Origin: UBA4923 sp964606165 | Lineage (GTDB): Bacteria; Bacillota; Clostridia; Saccharofermentanales; DTU023 | Direction: 5' to 3' | NCBI GenBank assembly: GCA_964606165.1 | Contig: CAZSFQ010000018.1 | Location: forward strand, 1 to 31,735 | DNA length: 31,735 nucleotides | Part shown: piece by piece, positions 14,301-21,948 of the stretch | Layout: the number at the start of each line of letters is the position of its first letter | Position numbering within the stretch: the stretch's first letter is position 1 | Made by a program: the position numbers and the translations under genes | The notes under the pieces: generated by a model | What the model was told of the DNA's origin: nothing | Seen by the model: the letters and a program-made list of their open reading frames with translations, nothing else | The model's database searches: none

Positions 14301-16903
14301 TCGAAACACTGCTTGCCCTCATGCCCTCAGGCACTGGCTTGGCCAACCATATGATCATTTACTATGTAGCCGCGGGTATTTTGACCGTCGCTGTACTCGC
14401 AGGCATTGCCATGATGAGCCGGGTCGAACGGTCGGTTGTTGGAAACGCCATGGGCGCGGTCAGCATGCTTCTGGCCATTATCCTGACCTTGTGGCACTTC
14501 AATATTTTCAGCTTCATTGAGCTTTGGATTGCCATGCTGGTCGGACTTGTCATCGGCGTTGTGATCTCCATCAAGGTCAAGATGATTCAAATGCCGCAAA
14601 TGGTCGGTCTGCTCAATGGCTTTGGCGGCGGCGCCTCCATGCTGGCTGGAATCCTGACCCTGATCGCCGCAGGTTCAGCTGAAACCATCTTTTCTTTGGT
14701 CACAGCCGGTCTTGCCATCTTTGTCGGATCCCTGACCTTGACCGGCAGCCTGGTGGCGGCCGGCAAACTGCAGGGTGTTTTACCCCAGCGCCCCATTGTC
14801 CTCAAAGGACACCCGGTATGGACCGCACTGACCCTGATCGGTTCATTGATTACGGTAGCCTTGCTGGCCCTGCCTGCCACGCAGGAAACCCTGGTCTTCA
14901 AGGCCGTCCTGATCGTCCTTTGTGCCATCCTGTCCGGGGCATTCGGGATCATCTTTGCCGTCCGGGTCGGCGGCGCGGATATGCCCATTACTATTTCGCT
15001 TTTGAACTCACTTTCCGGGGTCGCCGGCTCCATCGCCGGCATGGCCATCAATGACCCGCTCCTTGTTGCCGTCGGTGGTGTCGTGGGCGCTTCAGGCCTC
15101 TTGCTGACTCAAATCATGTGCCGGGCCATGAACCGCAAACTCCTTGATATTCTGCTTGGCAAAACATCGGCGGCGGGAAAACCGGCAAAAGCGGCAACAA
15201 GCCCTGAACTTGCCAAAGAAGAGCCAGAGCCTGCCGCAACAGCAAGCCTGCCGCCGGAAGAAGCCTGCGGCTGCTGGCTACGTGACGCGGAGCGCGTCAT
15301 CATCGTTCCCGGCTATGGCATGGCGCTGTCGCAGGCCCAATCTATTGTCAAACAGCTCATGACCGAGCTGGAGGCGGAAGGCAAGGAAGTTAAATTCGCC
15401 ATTCACCCCGTCGCGGGCAGGATGCCGGGCCACATGAATGTCCTTTTGGCAGAAGTCGATATCCCCTACGACAAGCTTTACGAGATGCAGGACATCAACG
15501 ATGAGTTCAAAGATACCGATGTCGCCATTGTCATCGGGGCTAACGACGTCATCAATCCTGCGGCCAACACGGCAGAGGGAACGCCCATCTACGGTATGCC
15601 CATCCTGGACGTAGAGGACGCCAAACACCTGATCATGTGCAATTTCGACACCCTTCCCGGCTATGCAGGTGTCGACAACCCCCTCTATGATGAAGGCCGG
15701 GAGGACCGGATTGCCCTCATGCTGGGTGACGCCAAGGAAACACTCGACTCCGTCATGAAATCCTATCGCCAGGCCGGGACGGCGCAAGAAGCGCCAAAAG
15801 AGGCTGAAAGCGCCCTTACGCCCGAACTGCAATGCGGCCACTGGCTGCGTGAAGCGGAACGCGTCATCATTGTGCCGGGTTACGGCATGGCGCTGTCGCA
15901 GGCCCAATCCATTGTCAAACAGTTGACGGCAGAGCTGGAACAGGAAGGTATAGAAGTTGACTTCGCCATCCACCCCGTCGCGGGCAGGATGCCGGGTCAT
16001 ATGAATGTCCTTTTGGCCGAAGTCGATATTCCCTACGATAAACTCCACGAAATGGACGAGATCAATCCTGCCTTCAAGGAGACCGACGTCGCCCTGGTCA
16101 TCGGAGCCAACGATGTCATCAATCCGGCGGCTAACACGGCGGAGGGAACACCCATCTACGGCATGCCCATCCTGGATGTGGAGGACGCCAAACACCTGAT
16201 CATCTGCAACTTCGATAAGCTGCCCGGTTATGCCGGTGTCGACAACCCTCTCTACGATGAGGGCCGCGAAGACCAGATCGTCCTCATGCTGGGCGATGCC
16301 AAAGATTCCCTCAATGCCATCATCCAGGCATTCCGGGTTTGTCAACTGCCGCAAAAATCCGATGGCCAGGAAACAGCCCCCGAGGAAGAAGGGGGCAGAT
16401 GGCTGGAAGAAGCCGAGCGCGTCATTATCGTCCCGGGCTACGGCATGGCACTGTCACAGGCACAATCGCTTGTTAAGCAGCTTATGGCCGAGCTGGAGGC
16501 AGCCGGCAAAGATGTCCAATTCGCCATCCATCCGGTCGCGGGCAGGATGCCGGGCCACATGAATGTCCTTCTGGCCGAAGTGGACGTCCCCTACGACAAG
16601 CTCCATGAGATGCAGGACATCAATCCCGCTTTCAAGGAGACCGACGTCGCCCTCATCATCGGCGCCAATGACGTGGTCAATCCCGCGGCCAACACAGCAG
16701 AGGGAACACCTATCTACGGCATGCCCATCCTGGATGTGGAGGAAGCCAGACACGTCATCATTTGCAACTACGACAAGCAGCCCGGCTATGCCGGTGTCGA
16801 CAATCCGCTCTATGATGAATCCTACCGGTCCGGCATTGCGCTCTTGCTGGGCGACGCCAAGGAGACTCTGAACTCACTGATCCGGGCCTACAGGAAATGC
16901 TGA
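14297..16903 (+). CDS. pntB: NAD(P) transhydrogenase subunit beta with three tandem NADP(H)-binding domains
   Basis: An 868-residue protein; ordinary PntB is about 460. Residues 1-288 are the usual membrane domain with about nine helices, including MPQMVGLLNGFGGG (99-112), GGADMPITISLLNSLSG (225-241) and the terminal QIMCRAMNRKLLDIL. Instead of one domain III there are three, at about 331-492, 520-681 and 706-868, joined by Ala/Pro/Glu/Lys-rich linkers of about 24-40 residues. Every copy has GYGMALSQAQ, HPVAGRMPGHMNVLL, GANDV(I/V)NPAA and GYAGVDNPLYDE. The Lys-Arg-Ser that binds the 2'-phosphate of NADP in studied enzymes is Asn-Phe-Asp (449-451, 638-640) or Asn-Tyr-Asp (824-826). The His91 of E. 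coli beta is Asn107; Asp and Asn of GGADMP...LLN are kept. The reading frame is uninterrupted, and the gene ends at a strong terminator. Confidence 0.95.
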   Translation: MIETLLALMPSGTGLANHMIIYYVAAGILTVAVLAGIAMMSRVERSVVGNAMGAVSMLLAIILTLWHFNIFSFIELWIAMLVGLVIGVVISIKVKMIQMPQMVGLLNGFGGGASMLAGILTLIAAGSAETIFSLVTAGLAIFVGSLTLTGSLVAAGKLQGVLPQRPIVLKGHPVWTALTLIGSLITVALLALPATQETLVFKAVLIVLCAILSGAFGIIFAVRVGGADMPITISLLNSLSGVAGSIAGMAINDPLLVAVGGVVGASGLLLTQIMCRAMNRKLLDILLGKTSAAGKPAKAATSPELAKEEPEPAATASLPPEEACGCWLRDAERVIIVPGYGMALSQAQSIVKQLMTELEAEGKEVKFAIHPVAGRMPGHMNVLLAEVDIPYDKLYEMQDINDEFKDTDVAIVIGANDVINPAANTAEGTPIYGMPILDVEDAKHLIMCNFDTLPGYAGVDNPLYDEGREDRIALMLGDAKETLDSVMKSYRQAGTAQEAPKEAESALTPELQCGHWLREAERVIIVPGYGMALSQAQSIVKQLTAELEQEGIEVDFAIHPVAGRMPGHMNVLLAEVDIPYDKLHEMDEINPAFKETDVALVIGANDVINPAANTAEGTPIYGMPILDVEDAKHLIICNFDKLPGYAGVDNPLYDEGREDQIVLMLGDAKDSLNAIIQAFRVCQLPQKSDGQETAPEEEGGRWLEEAERVIIVPGYGMALSQAQSLVKQLMAELEAAGKDVQFAIHPVAGRMPGHMNVLLAEVDVPYDKLHEMQDINPAFKETDVALIIGANDVVNPAANTAEGTPIYGMPILDVEEARHVIICNYDKQPGYAGVDNPLYDESYRSGIALLLGDAKETLNSLIRAYRKC
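15287..15772 (+). repeat. pntB domain III copy 1
   Basis: Encodes residues 331-492. It differs from copy 2 at about 26 of 162 positions (near 84 % identity), mostly in surface helices and the end of the domain. The nucleotide-binding loops are unchanged. The offset to copy 2 is 567 bases. It follows the longest linker (about 289-325), rich in Ala, Pro, Glu and Lys. Confidence 0.93.
15854..16339 (+). repeat. pntB domain III copy 2
   Basis: Encodes residues 520-681. The linker from copy 1 (about 493-515) is unrelated in sequence to the linker before copy 3. The offset to copy 3 is 558 bases. It carries Asn638-Phe639-Asp640 in the loop that normally contacts the NADP 2'-phosphate. Confidence 0.93.
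16412..16900 (+). repeat. pntB domain III copy 3
   Basis: Encodes residues 706-868 up to the C-terminus. It differs from copy 2 at about 31 of 162 positions (near 81 % identity). It is the most divergent near YDESYRSGIALLLGD, where copies 1 and 2 have YDEGRED. It carries Asn824-Tyr825-Asp826 in the 2'-phosphate loop. Confidence 0.93.
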
Positions 16904-16927
16904 TTGACAGGCCCCATCTTTCTTAAG

Positions 16928-16954
16928 AAGGCCGCCCCGCGGGGCGGCCTTTAT
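16928..16954 (+). terminator. Intrinsic terminator of the pnt operon
   Basis: AAGGCCGCCCC pairs with GGGGCGGCCTT across a GC centre, followed by a short T-rich stretch (TTTATT). It lies 25 bases after the pntB stop. The stem is symmetrical, but the converging gene ends about 90 bases further on, so it mainly serves pntB. Confidence 0.75.
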
Positions 16955-17040
16955 TCTGGACGGGTTTTTTGCTGATTCAGCCAGTCTTCCTTTGTCAGTT
17001 GTCGCCCTGCGGATGACTAAATGGCCTTATTGCAGATACA

Positions 17041-18069
17041 TCATTTTTCAAAGGCCCTCCGGCTCAGGTCCGGCCAAGCAATGTCATGGCCCCTTTCCCA
17101 TGCTGTCAGGGCCACCCAATAAGGATTGCGCAGCAGCTCTTTGCCCATGGCCACCAGGTCTGCCCGCTTGTTTCCCAGGATCTCCTCCACCATGTCCGCC
17201 TCACGGATGCCGCCTACCGTTATGACAGGAAGCTGGCAGTTTTTCTTCACCGCATCGGCCAGGTGAATCTGGTAGCCAGGAAAGACATGGATGGACTCAG
17301 GGGCGATCCCGCCTGAAGTGATGTGGGCGATATCGATGAAAGCCTTTGCCTGTCTGACCAGCCAGACCGTCTCCTCCAGGCTGATCCCGCCTGGCAGGTA
17401 GTCAGTCGCTGAAAGCCGGAGCAGGAGGGCTTTTTCTGCCGGCCAAACGGCGCGAACCGCCTCCAGCACCTCAAGCAGGTAACGGGCCCTGTTTTCCAGG
17501 CTGCCGCCGTACCCATCCTTGCGCTTATTGGTCACGGGGGACAGAAAGCTGTGGAGCAGGAATCCGTGGGCCGCGTGGATCTCGATGGCGTCCAAAGCTG
17601 CAGCGTGAGCCCGCCTGGCAGCCTCGCAAAAGGCCGCTTTCACCTCTTCCATATCATCCGCTGTCATCTCGCGCGGGATCCGGTAGGTCTCACCAAAGGC
17701 CAGGGCACTGGGCGCCAGGATGTAGCCATCATCATCCGGCCGGGCGGTGCACTTGCGGCCCGCATGGTTCAGCTGGAGGGCAACCAGCGCGCCCTCGGTA
17801 TGGCAGATGTCCGTTAAGCTTCGCAGACCGTCAATCTGCCCCTCATCCCAGATACCCAGGCAATGATCGCTTATGCGCCCATTGGGCATCACGCCTGTCG
17901 CCTCAACGATAATCAGGGCCGTACCGCCGGCTGCCCGGGCGGCATAGTGGGCCAGATGCCGGTTCTTGACCATGCCGTCGGTATCCGCCGTGTATGTGCA
18001 CATGGGCGGCATGACGATCCGGTTTTTCAAGGTCAGATTTTTCACGTTAAATGGTTCAAAAAGTTTCAT
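17041..18069 (-). CDS. Old yellow enzyme of the YqjM/NamA class (NADPH:flavin oxidoreductase)
   Basis: A 342-residue single-domain FMN TIM-barrel ene-reductase that reduces activated C=C bonds of enals, enones and similar electrophiles with NAD(P)H. The thermophilic-like/YqjM signature is present: Cys24 and Tyr26 (MPPMCTYTA; YqjM Cys26/Tyr28), substrate-binding His165 and His168 (EIHAAHGFLLHSF; YqjM His164/His167), and the phosphate-binding VGGIREADMVEE near the C-terminus. Length and start match the family. It lies 18 bases downstream of the aldolase-like gene and is likely co-transcribed with it. The physiological substrate is unknown. Confidence 0.92.
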   Translation of the reverse strand: MKLFEPFNVKNLTLKNRIVMPPMCTYTADTDGMVKNRHLAHYAARAAGGTALIIVEATGVMPNGRISDHCLGIWDEGQIDGLRSLTDICHTEGALVALQLNHAGRKCTARPDDDGYILAPSALAFGETYRIPREMTADDMEEVKAAFCEAARRAHAAALDAIEIHAAHGFLLHSFLSPVTNKRKDGYGGSLENRARYLLEVLEAVRAVWPAEKALLLRLSATDYLPGGISLEETVWLVRQAKAFIDIAHITSGGIAPESIHVFPGYQIHLADAVKKNCQLPVITVGGIREADMVEEILGNKRADLVAMGKELLRNPYWVALTAWERGHDIAWPDLSRRAFEK

Positions 18070-18087
18070 CTCTTATTCTTCTTTCTT

Positions 18088-19266
18088 TCAGCCGCGCAGT
18101 TCCCTTACTTTTGAGCCAAGATAACGACGGGCGGCGTCTTCCATGGTCCCGCAGCGGTCAATGACATCCTCAACCGATTTCCCTGTAATAACAGCCCCGC
18201 GGTTGCCCAGAATACACGCGCCCGACGCTGAGCGGCCGAGGGCTTTGATAATTGGCCGATCGCGGGCAGGGGCATAGCCGGACCCGTCCTCATCTTCCCG
18301 GCCTGTCATGGGAACCGGCTGCCGGCAAGCCGCGAATACACTGCTTGCGCCGGCCCGGGTCAATGCGCAACAGCCGACATCTTCATAACGATCCATGATG
18401 GCCGCCTGCAGTTTCAAGTTAAAGGAGGGAGCGATCCCGCCCTCATTTTCCAGCGTTTTGATCTTGACCCGCACGACATCCTCCGGTGACAGAGGCCGGT
18501 CTCCGCACCCCCTGGCAGCCACCAGCATATGTGCTCCGTCAAGTCTGACAGACACTGTGCCCGGCGCGGTCTGGATAAGGTTTTCTTCCAGGAGCCAATT
18601 GACGCAATGGATAACTTTTTCGCGACTATCCCTCTCATAAACCGGCAGCTCACCTTTCAGGCCATCAGTCTGCCTGGAACACTCAAAAGTCAGGCCTTTT
18701 CGCAAAGAAAGCCAGAAGTTGTTCGGCTTCACCCCGCCAAGCAGGGTCCCCTCGAGCAGGGCACGGCAGGCTTTCTCCAACACAAGTGTCGTGACTGCGG
18801 CCTGGGTCGGTGTTTTACCGAGAACCAGCACATAGGGGGCGGGCTCTCCGAGTTTTTTCGACGGCCGGATGATGCAGGCGTCCTTTTTTTGAAGGATGCC
18901 TTGGATTCGGCCGGGCTGATCGCTGCCGGCCAGCATGACACGGCTGCCGATCATCCGCAGTGCGTCGTCCAGGGCAGGACGGAAGGAGGGGCAGTTGCGG
19001 ATCTGGGTGACGCCGCCTGCATAATCGGGCAGCGACCGGATGAGGACGCCGGCTTCCGGCCTGGCCTCCAGAATGGCGGCCATTAAAGGTTCACCATCCC
19101 GCAGTTCAGCCGCTGTGAGCATCTGTGCTTCTTGTGCGTCTTTCACAGCGTATAGAAATTGACCGTCTGCCCGCCTCCAGACAAGCCTTACCCCTGCCGC
19201 AGGGATTGATGCCCCGCGGAACCTCCCAAAGACTGCCAGAAGGGCATCCCGATCTGCTGCTTTCAT
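18088..19266 (-). CDS. Tandem class II aldolase/adducin-like protein lacking metal ligands
   Basis: A 392-residue protein that appears to hold two class II aldolase/adducin-type domains, about 1-195 and 210-392. The second is easier to recognise: a GTVSVRLDG strand (236-244, usual GNxSxR), LSPEDVVRV, and a final AVITGKSVEDVIDRC helix. The H-x-H that binds the catalytic metal in this fold is Ile76-Arg77-Ser78 in the first half and Leu302-Thr303-Arg304 in the second. The usual acidic catalytic position also looks lost. It is therefore unlikely to be a working aldolase and may be a binding or structural protein. GGAGGTG precedes the ATG at 19266. It is paired with the old yellow enzyme. The fold is my reading of weak motifs. 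Confidence 0.6.
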   Translation of the reverse strand: MKAADRDALLAVFGRFRGASIPAAGVRLVWRRADGQFLYAVKDAQEAQMLTAAELRDGEPLMAAILEARPEAGVLIRSLPDYAGGVTQIRNCPSFRPALDDALRMIGSRVMLAGSDQPGRIQGILQKKDACIIRPSKKLGEPAPYVLVLGKTPTQAAVTTLVLEKACRALLEGTLLGGVKPNNFWLSLRKGLTFECSRQTDGLKGELPVYERDSREKVIHCVNWLLEENLIQTAPGTVSVRLDGAHMLVAARGCGDRPLSPEDVVRVKIKTLENEGGIAPSFNLKLQAAIMDRYEDVGCCALTRAGASSVFAACRQPVPMTGREDEDGSGYAPARDRPIIKALGRSASGACILGNRGAVITGKSVEDVIDRCGTMEDAARRYLGSKVRELRG

Positions 19267-19363
19267 TTCTCACCTCCTTTGCCTTTTCATTTCATCCTTT
19301 GAAAGGTATTCTTTCGCGCTTTCATCATACCCAAAAAATATCCGTTCGGCAGGAAAGAGGGTA

Positions 19364-19392
19364 TTGACAAGAAGTACAGGATGTTCTATTTT
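19364..19392 (+). promoter_or_regulatory. Sigma-A promoter of the GntR-ABC operon
   Basis: A perfect TTGACA (19364-19369), a 17-base spacer and TATTTT (19387-19392, four of six). The gene start is 52 bases downstream, with GAGGAG as ribosome site. The operator half-site AGTACAG sits inside the spacer. Confidence 0.75.
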
Positions 19393-19417
19393 GTCTGTAC
19401 TATTTGATATAGTACAG
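19373..19417 (+). promoter_or_regulatory. Probable GntR operator: three AGTACAG/CTGTACT half-sites
   Basis: A 9-bp inverted repeat, CTGTACTAT (19395-19403) and ATAGTACAG (19409-19417), with a five-base spacer lies immediately downstream of the -10 box. A third half-site AGTACAG (19373-19379) lies between the -35 and -10 boxes. The position would let the GntR protein encoded next block transcription of its own operon, as YtrA does in Bacillus. Binding is inferred. Confidence 0.65.
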
Positions 19418-19444
19418 TTGTAACAAAGAGACGAGGAGCTTGCC

Positions 19445-19846
19445 ATGGTCTATCCGGAGATCAACTACCAAAGCGGCGTACCGCTCTACCAGCAGTTGAA
19501 GCGCTCCTTTCACCGGCTGGCAGCGCTTGGGCTGATCAAGCCCCATGAGCAGCTCCCCCCGGTCAGGCAGCTGGCAGCTGAACTCGGCATCAACCCCAAC
19601 ACCGTCCAGAAAGCGTACCGGGAGATGGAACAGGAGAAGTTGATTTACGCCATTCCCGGCAAAGGCAATTTTCTGTCCGACAAGGATGATAACAGGGAGC
19701 TTGAAAAAGAGGAAATCCGTCGCAATTTCCGGACAGCCGCCCATATCGCCTGGCTGGCCGGCATTTCATCTGAATCACTGCATGGTCTTCTCGATGATTG
19801 CATCGGGGAGGACCGCGAAGAAACAAGAACGGAAAGGCGGGCTTGA
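19445..19846 (+). CDS. GntR-family transcriptional regulator, YtrA type
   Basis: A 133-residue regulator with an N-terminal winged helix-turn-helix (about 5-75) and only a short C-terminal helical part, as in the YtrA subfamily that controls ABC transporter operons. The recognition region reads QLPPVRQLAAELGINPNTVQKAYREME, followed by the wing YAIPGKGNF. It is the first gene of the operon, directly behind an operator-like inverted repeat. Its stop overlaps the ABC ATPase start by one base (TGATG). It probably represses the operon until cell-envelope stress or an antibiotic appears; that trigger is only by analogy to YtrA. Confidence 0.93.
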   Translation: MVYPEINYQSGVPLYQQLKRSFHRLAALGLIKPHEQLPPVRQLAAELGINPNTVQKAYREMEQEKLIYAIPGKGNFLSDKDDNRELEKEEIRRNFRTAAHIAWLAGISSESLHGLLDDCIGEDREETRTERRA

Positions 19847-20793
19847 TGATGGTACAGGCAACTGAATACCAGACAAGGGGAAGCGAAAAGATTTTGACCG
19901 CGGACGGGCTCAGCAAACATTTTGGCCCGGTCAAGGCACTGGATCAGATATCCTGTTCGATCGAGGGATCTTCCATTTTCGGCCTGATCGGCTCCAATGG
20001 GGCAGGAAAGTCAACTTTCCTCAGGCTGGCGGCCGGTGTCTACAAGCCAACAGCCGGACGGATGCTGTACCGTGGACAGATTGTCTATGAAAACGCGCCG
20101 GCCAAACAGGAAATCCAATTTGTCTCCGATCAGCCTTTTTTCCATTTTGACACCCTGAACAAGATGTCAAAATTCAACCGCTCCCTTTACCTGGACTGGG
20201 ACCAAGCCCTTTATGAGGAATTACTTACCATCTTTCCCCTGGGGGAAAATGACCGGCTGGACCGCATGTCACGCGGAATGCAGCGACAGGCAGCCGTCGT
20301 GCTGGCAATCGCCTGTAATCCCAGGCTGCTTCTGCTGGACGAAGCCTTTGACGGGCTGGATCCCGTCATGCGGCAAAATCTGAAGAGGGTACTGGCGCGT
20401 CAGGTCGCCGACCGTCAGCTGACCGTCCTGATCGCTTCGCAGAACCTGCGTGAACTGGAGGATTTTTGCGACCATGTCGGCCTCTTGCATGAGGGGGGTC
20501 TTCTTTTCGTTGAAGAGCTGGACAAGCTGCGTCTCAGCATCGTCAAGGTTCAGGCTGCCTTTCCGCAGCCAGTGACCGAAAACCGCTTACGGGAACTGGG
20601 GCTCGACATCCTGCAATTCCGTACCAGAGGATCGCTGATCGAGATCCTGGCGCGAAGCTCCGAGGAAGAGATCAACCGGGTGCTTGAGGGACTGCATCCC
20701 TTGTTGCTCGACGTCCTGCCGCTTTCCCTGGAGGAGGTCTTTATTTACGAACTCAGCCTCAAATCGTACGCGGTCAGCGATCTTCTGGCTTGA
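19846..20793 (+). CDS. ABC transporter ATP-binding protein (YtrB-like)
   Basis: A 315-residue ATPase of a type IV/V-like ABC system. Walker A is GSNGAGKST (49-57), Walker B is LLLLDEAFDGLD (161-172), and the signature is an unusual MSRGMQRQ (141-148) in place of LSGGQ. A C-terminal region of about 100 residues after the ATPase core resembles the extra domain found in antibiotic and lipid ABC ATPases. I start it at the ATG at 19846 that overlaps the regulator stop, because the longer reading begins inside gntR. It should drive the two membrane proteins encoded downstream. Confidence 0.92.
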   Translation: MMVQATEYQTRGSEKILTADGLSKHFGPVKALDQISCSIEGSSIFGLIGSNGAGKSTFLRLAAGVYKPTAGRMLYRGQIVYENAPAKQEIQFVSDQPFFHFDTLNKMSKFNRSLYLDWDQALYEELLTIFPLGENDRLDRMSRGMQRQAAVVLAIACNPRLLLLDEAFDGLDPVMRQNLKRVLARQVADRQLTVLIASQNLRELEDFCDHVGLLHEGGLLFVEELDKLRLSIVKVQAAFPQPVTENRLRELGLDILQFRTRGSLIEILARSSEEEINRVLEGLHPLLLDVLPLSLEEVFIYELSLKSYAVSDLLA

Positions 20794-20816
20794 AGGGCTT
20801 AAGGGGGAATCAAGGC

Positions 20817-21932
20817 ATGATGACGGCAATCCCTCGAAGCGCCCCAGGGCTCGGCTGGGTTTTTGGCAAGTCTTTCCAGCGGACGCGTACCCTGATGCTG
20901 CTTTTCTCATTCTTATTTTTACTGGCCATGCCCATTGCGCTTCTTATCATCGGCAGGGACAACTACCTGACACTGGTTTCATCCTACAACTTCCTTGAGT
21001 CTGCCTTCAGGGAGCAGAATCTTAATCAGGTACTCTGGCCGCTTCATCTCATCCTGGCCCTGGTCTCTCTTGCGGCAGTTGCTGTGCTGGGCAGTGCCGG
21101 CTTTCGGAACTTTTATCTTCAAAATGCGGTCGACAGGGAATCCAGCATGCCCCTGGGAAGCAGCCGCCAGTTTCTCGGCAGGGCACTGGCGCTCCTGGCA
21201 GCCTTCTTCTTCATTTTTGCTGTCAACGCCGCGGCGACCCTTGCCGTCTTTGCCAGCTGGGGGAAGATAGCACACTTTCTCACCTATTCGGCCGCCTATT
21301 TAAAACTTTTCGCCGCAACGCTGGAACTGCTTGCCTTCTGCCTGGTTTTCCTGGCTTTGTCAGGCACTCTCTTTGATGCCATTCTCACTTGCCTGGGTAT
21401 TCAATTCGCCTGGGCCTCCTCAGTCCTTCATATACTTGGGATGACCAACCGGCTTAACGATCTGGACACGGACATTCTCTGGCTCCTGGCCCCGGCTGCC
21501 CGCCTCTTCATCCCCATCTTCCGGCCTCTTTCAGTCTGGCAGTCTCTGGTCATGATTGTTTTCTGGACCATCATGGCCTGGTTTTTTTACAAAAAAAGGC
21601 CCGCCGAATACGCCGGCGTTCGAAACGGGCAGCTTCCATGGTACCCTGCCCTGCAGCCATTTTTTGTCTTGTGGGGGGGAACCCTCTTAGGCAGTTTCGT
21701 CCACGGCCTGTTTGCTGAAGAGCAAAGCGTTTTTTCTTCACCTGTCTTTTACATGGGCCTGGCCGCGGGAGCCCTGCTGGGACAGGTCGTGTCCACCGTC
21801 GTCAGCGGCAAAGAGCTGCGAAAAACAAAGATCACGAAAGAAATCCTTCCCGTTCTGGCGGGACTTACGCTCTTCGCCCTGATGACCGGCCTGGTTTGTC
21901 TATGTATGGCACCAGCTGCCAGGCCCTGGTAA
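20817..21932 (+). CDS. ABC-2-type membrane protein of the GntR operon
   Basis: A 371-residue protein with about eight to ten hydrophobic segments, consistent with an ABC-2-type permease such as YtrC/YtrD. A basic, non-cleaved N-terminus (GKSFQRTRTL) precedes the first helix. The ATG at 20817 is chosen because AGGGGG lies nine bases ahead of it; an in-frame TTG at 20790 would overlap the ATPase gene. No enzymatic motif is visible. Its place between the ATPase and the larger membrane protein supports a three-component transporter. Confidence 0.75.
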   Translation: MMTAIPRSAPGLGWVFGKSFQRTRTLMLLFSFLFLLAMPIALLIIGRDNYLTLVSSYNFLESAFREQNLNQVLWPLHLILALVSLAAVAVLGSAGFRNFYLQNAVDRESSMPLGSSRQFLGRALALLAAFFFIFAVNAAATLAVFASWGKIAHFLTYSAAYLKLFAATLELLAFCLVFLALSGTLFDAILTCLGIQFAWASSVLHILGMTNRLNDLDTDILWLLAPAARLFIPIFRPLSVWQSLVMIVFWTIMAWFFYKKRPAEYAGVRNGQLPWYPALQPFFVLWGGTLLGSFVHGLFAEEQSVFSSPVFYMGLAAGALLGQVVSTVVSGKELRKTKITKEILPVLAGLTLFALMTGLVCLCMAPAARPW

Positions 21933-21948
21933 AGAAAGCGGGTATTGA

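Noticed and set aside
15278..16354. 358-codon open frame on the minus strand across the pntB repeats
   Set aside because: It is a shadow of the repeated domain III coding sequence; its internal repetition only mirrors that of pntB.
15287..16900. pntB repeats as an assembly duplication artefact
   Set aside because: The copies differ at 15-20 % of residues, have unrelated linkers and different periods (567 and 558 bases), so a collapsed or duplicated read error is unlikely. Long-read confirmation would still be useful.
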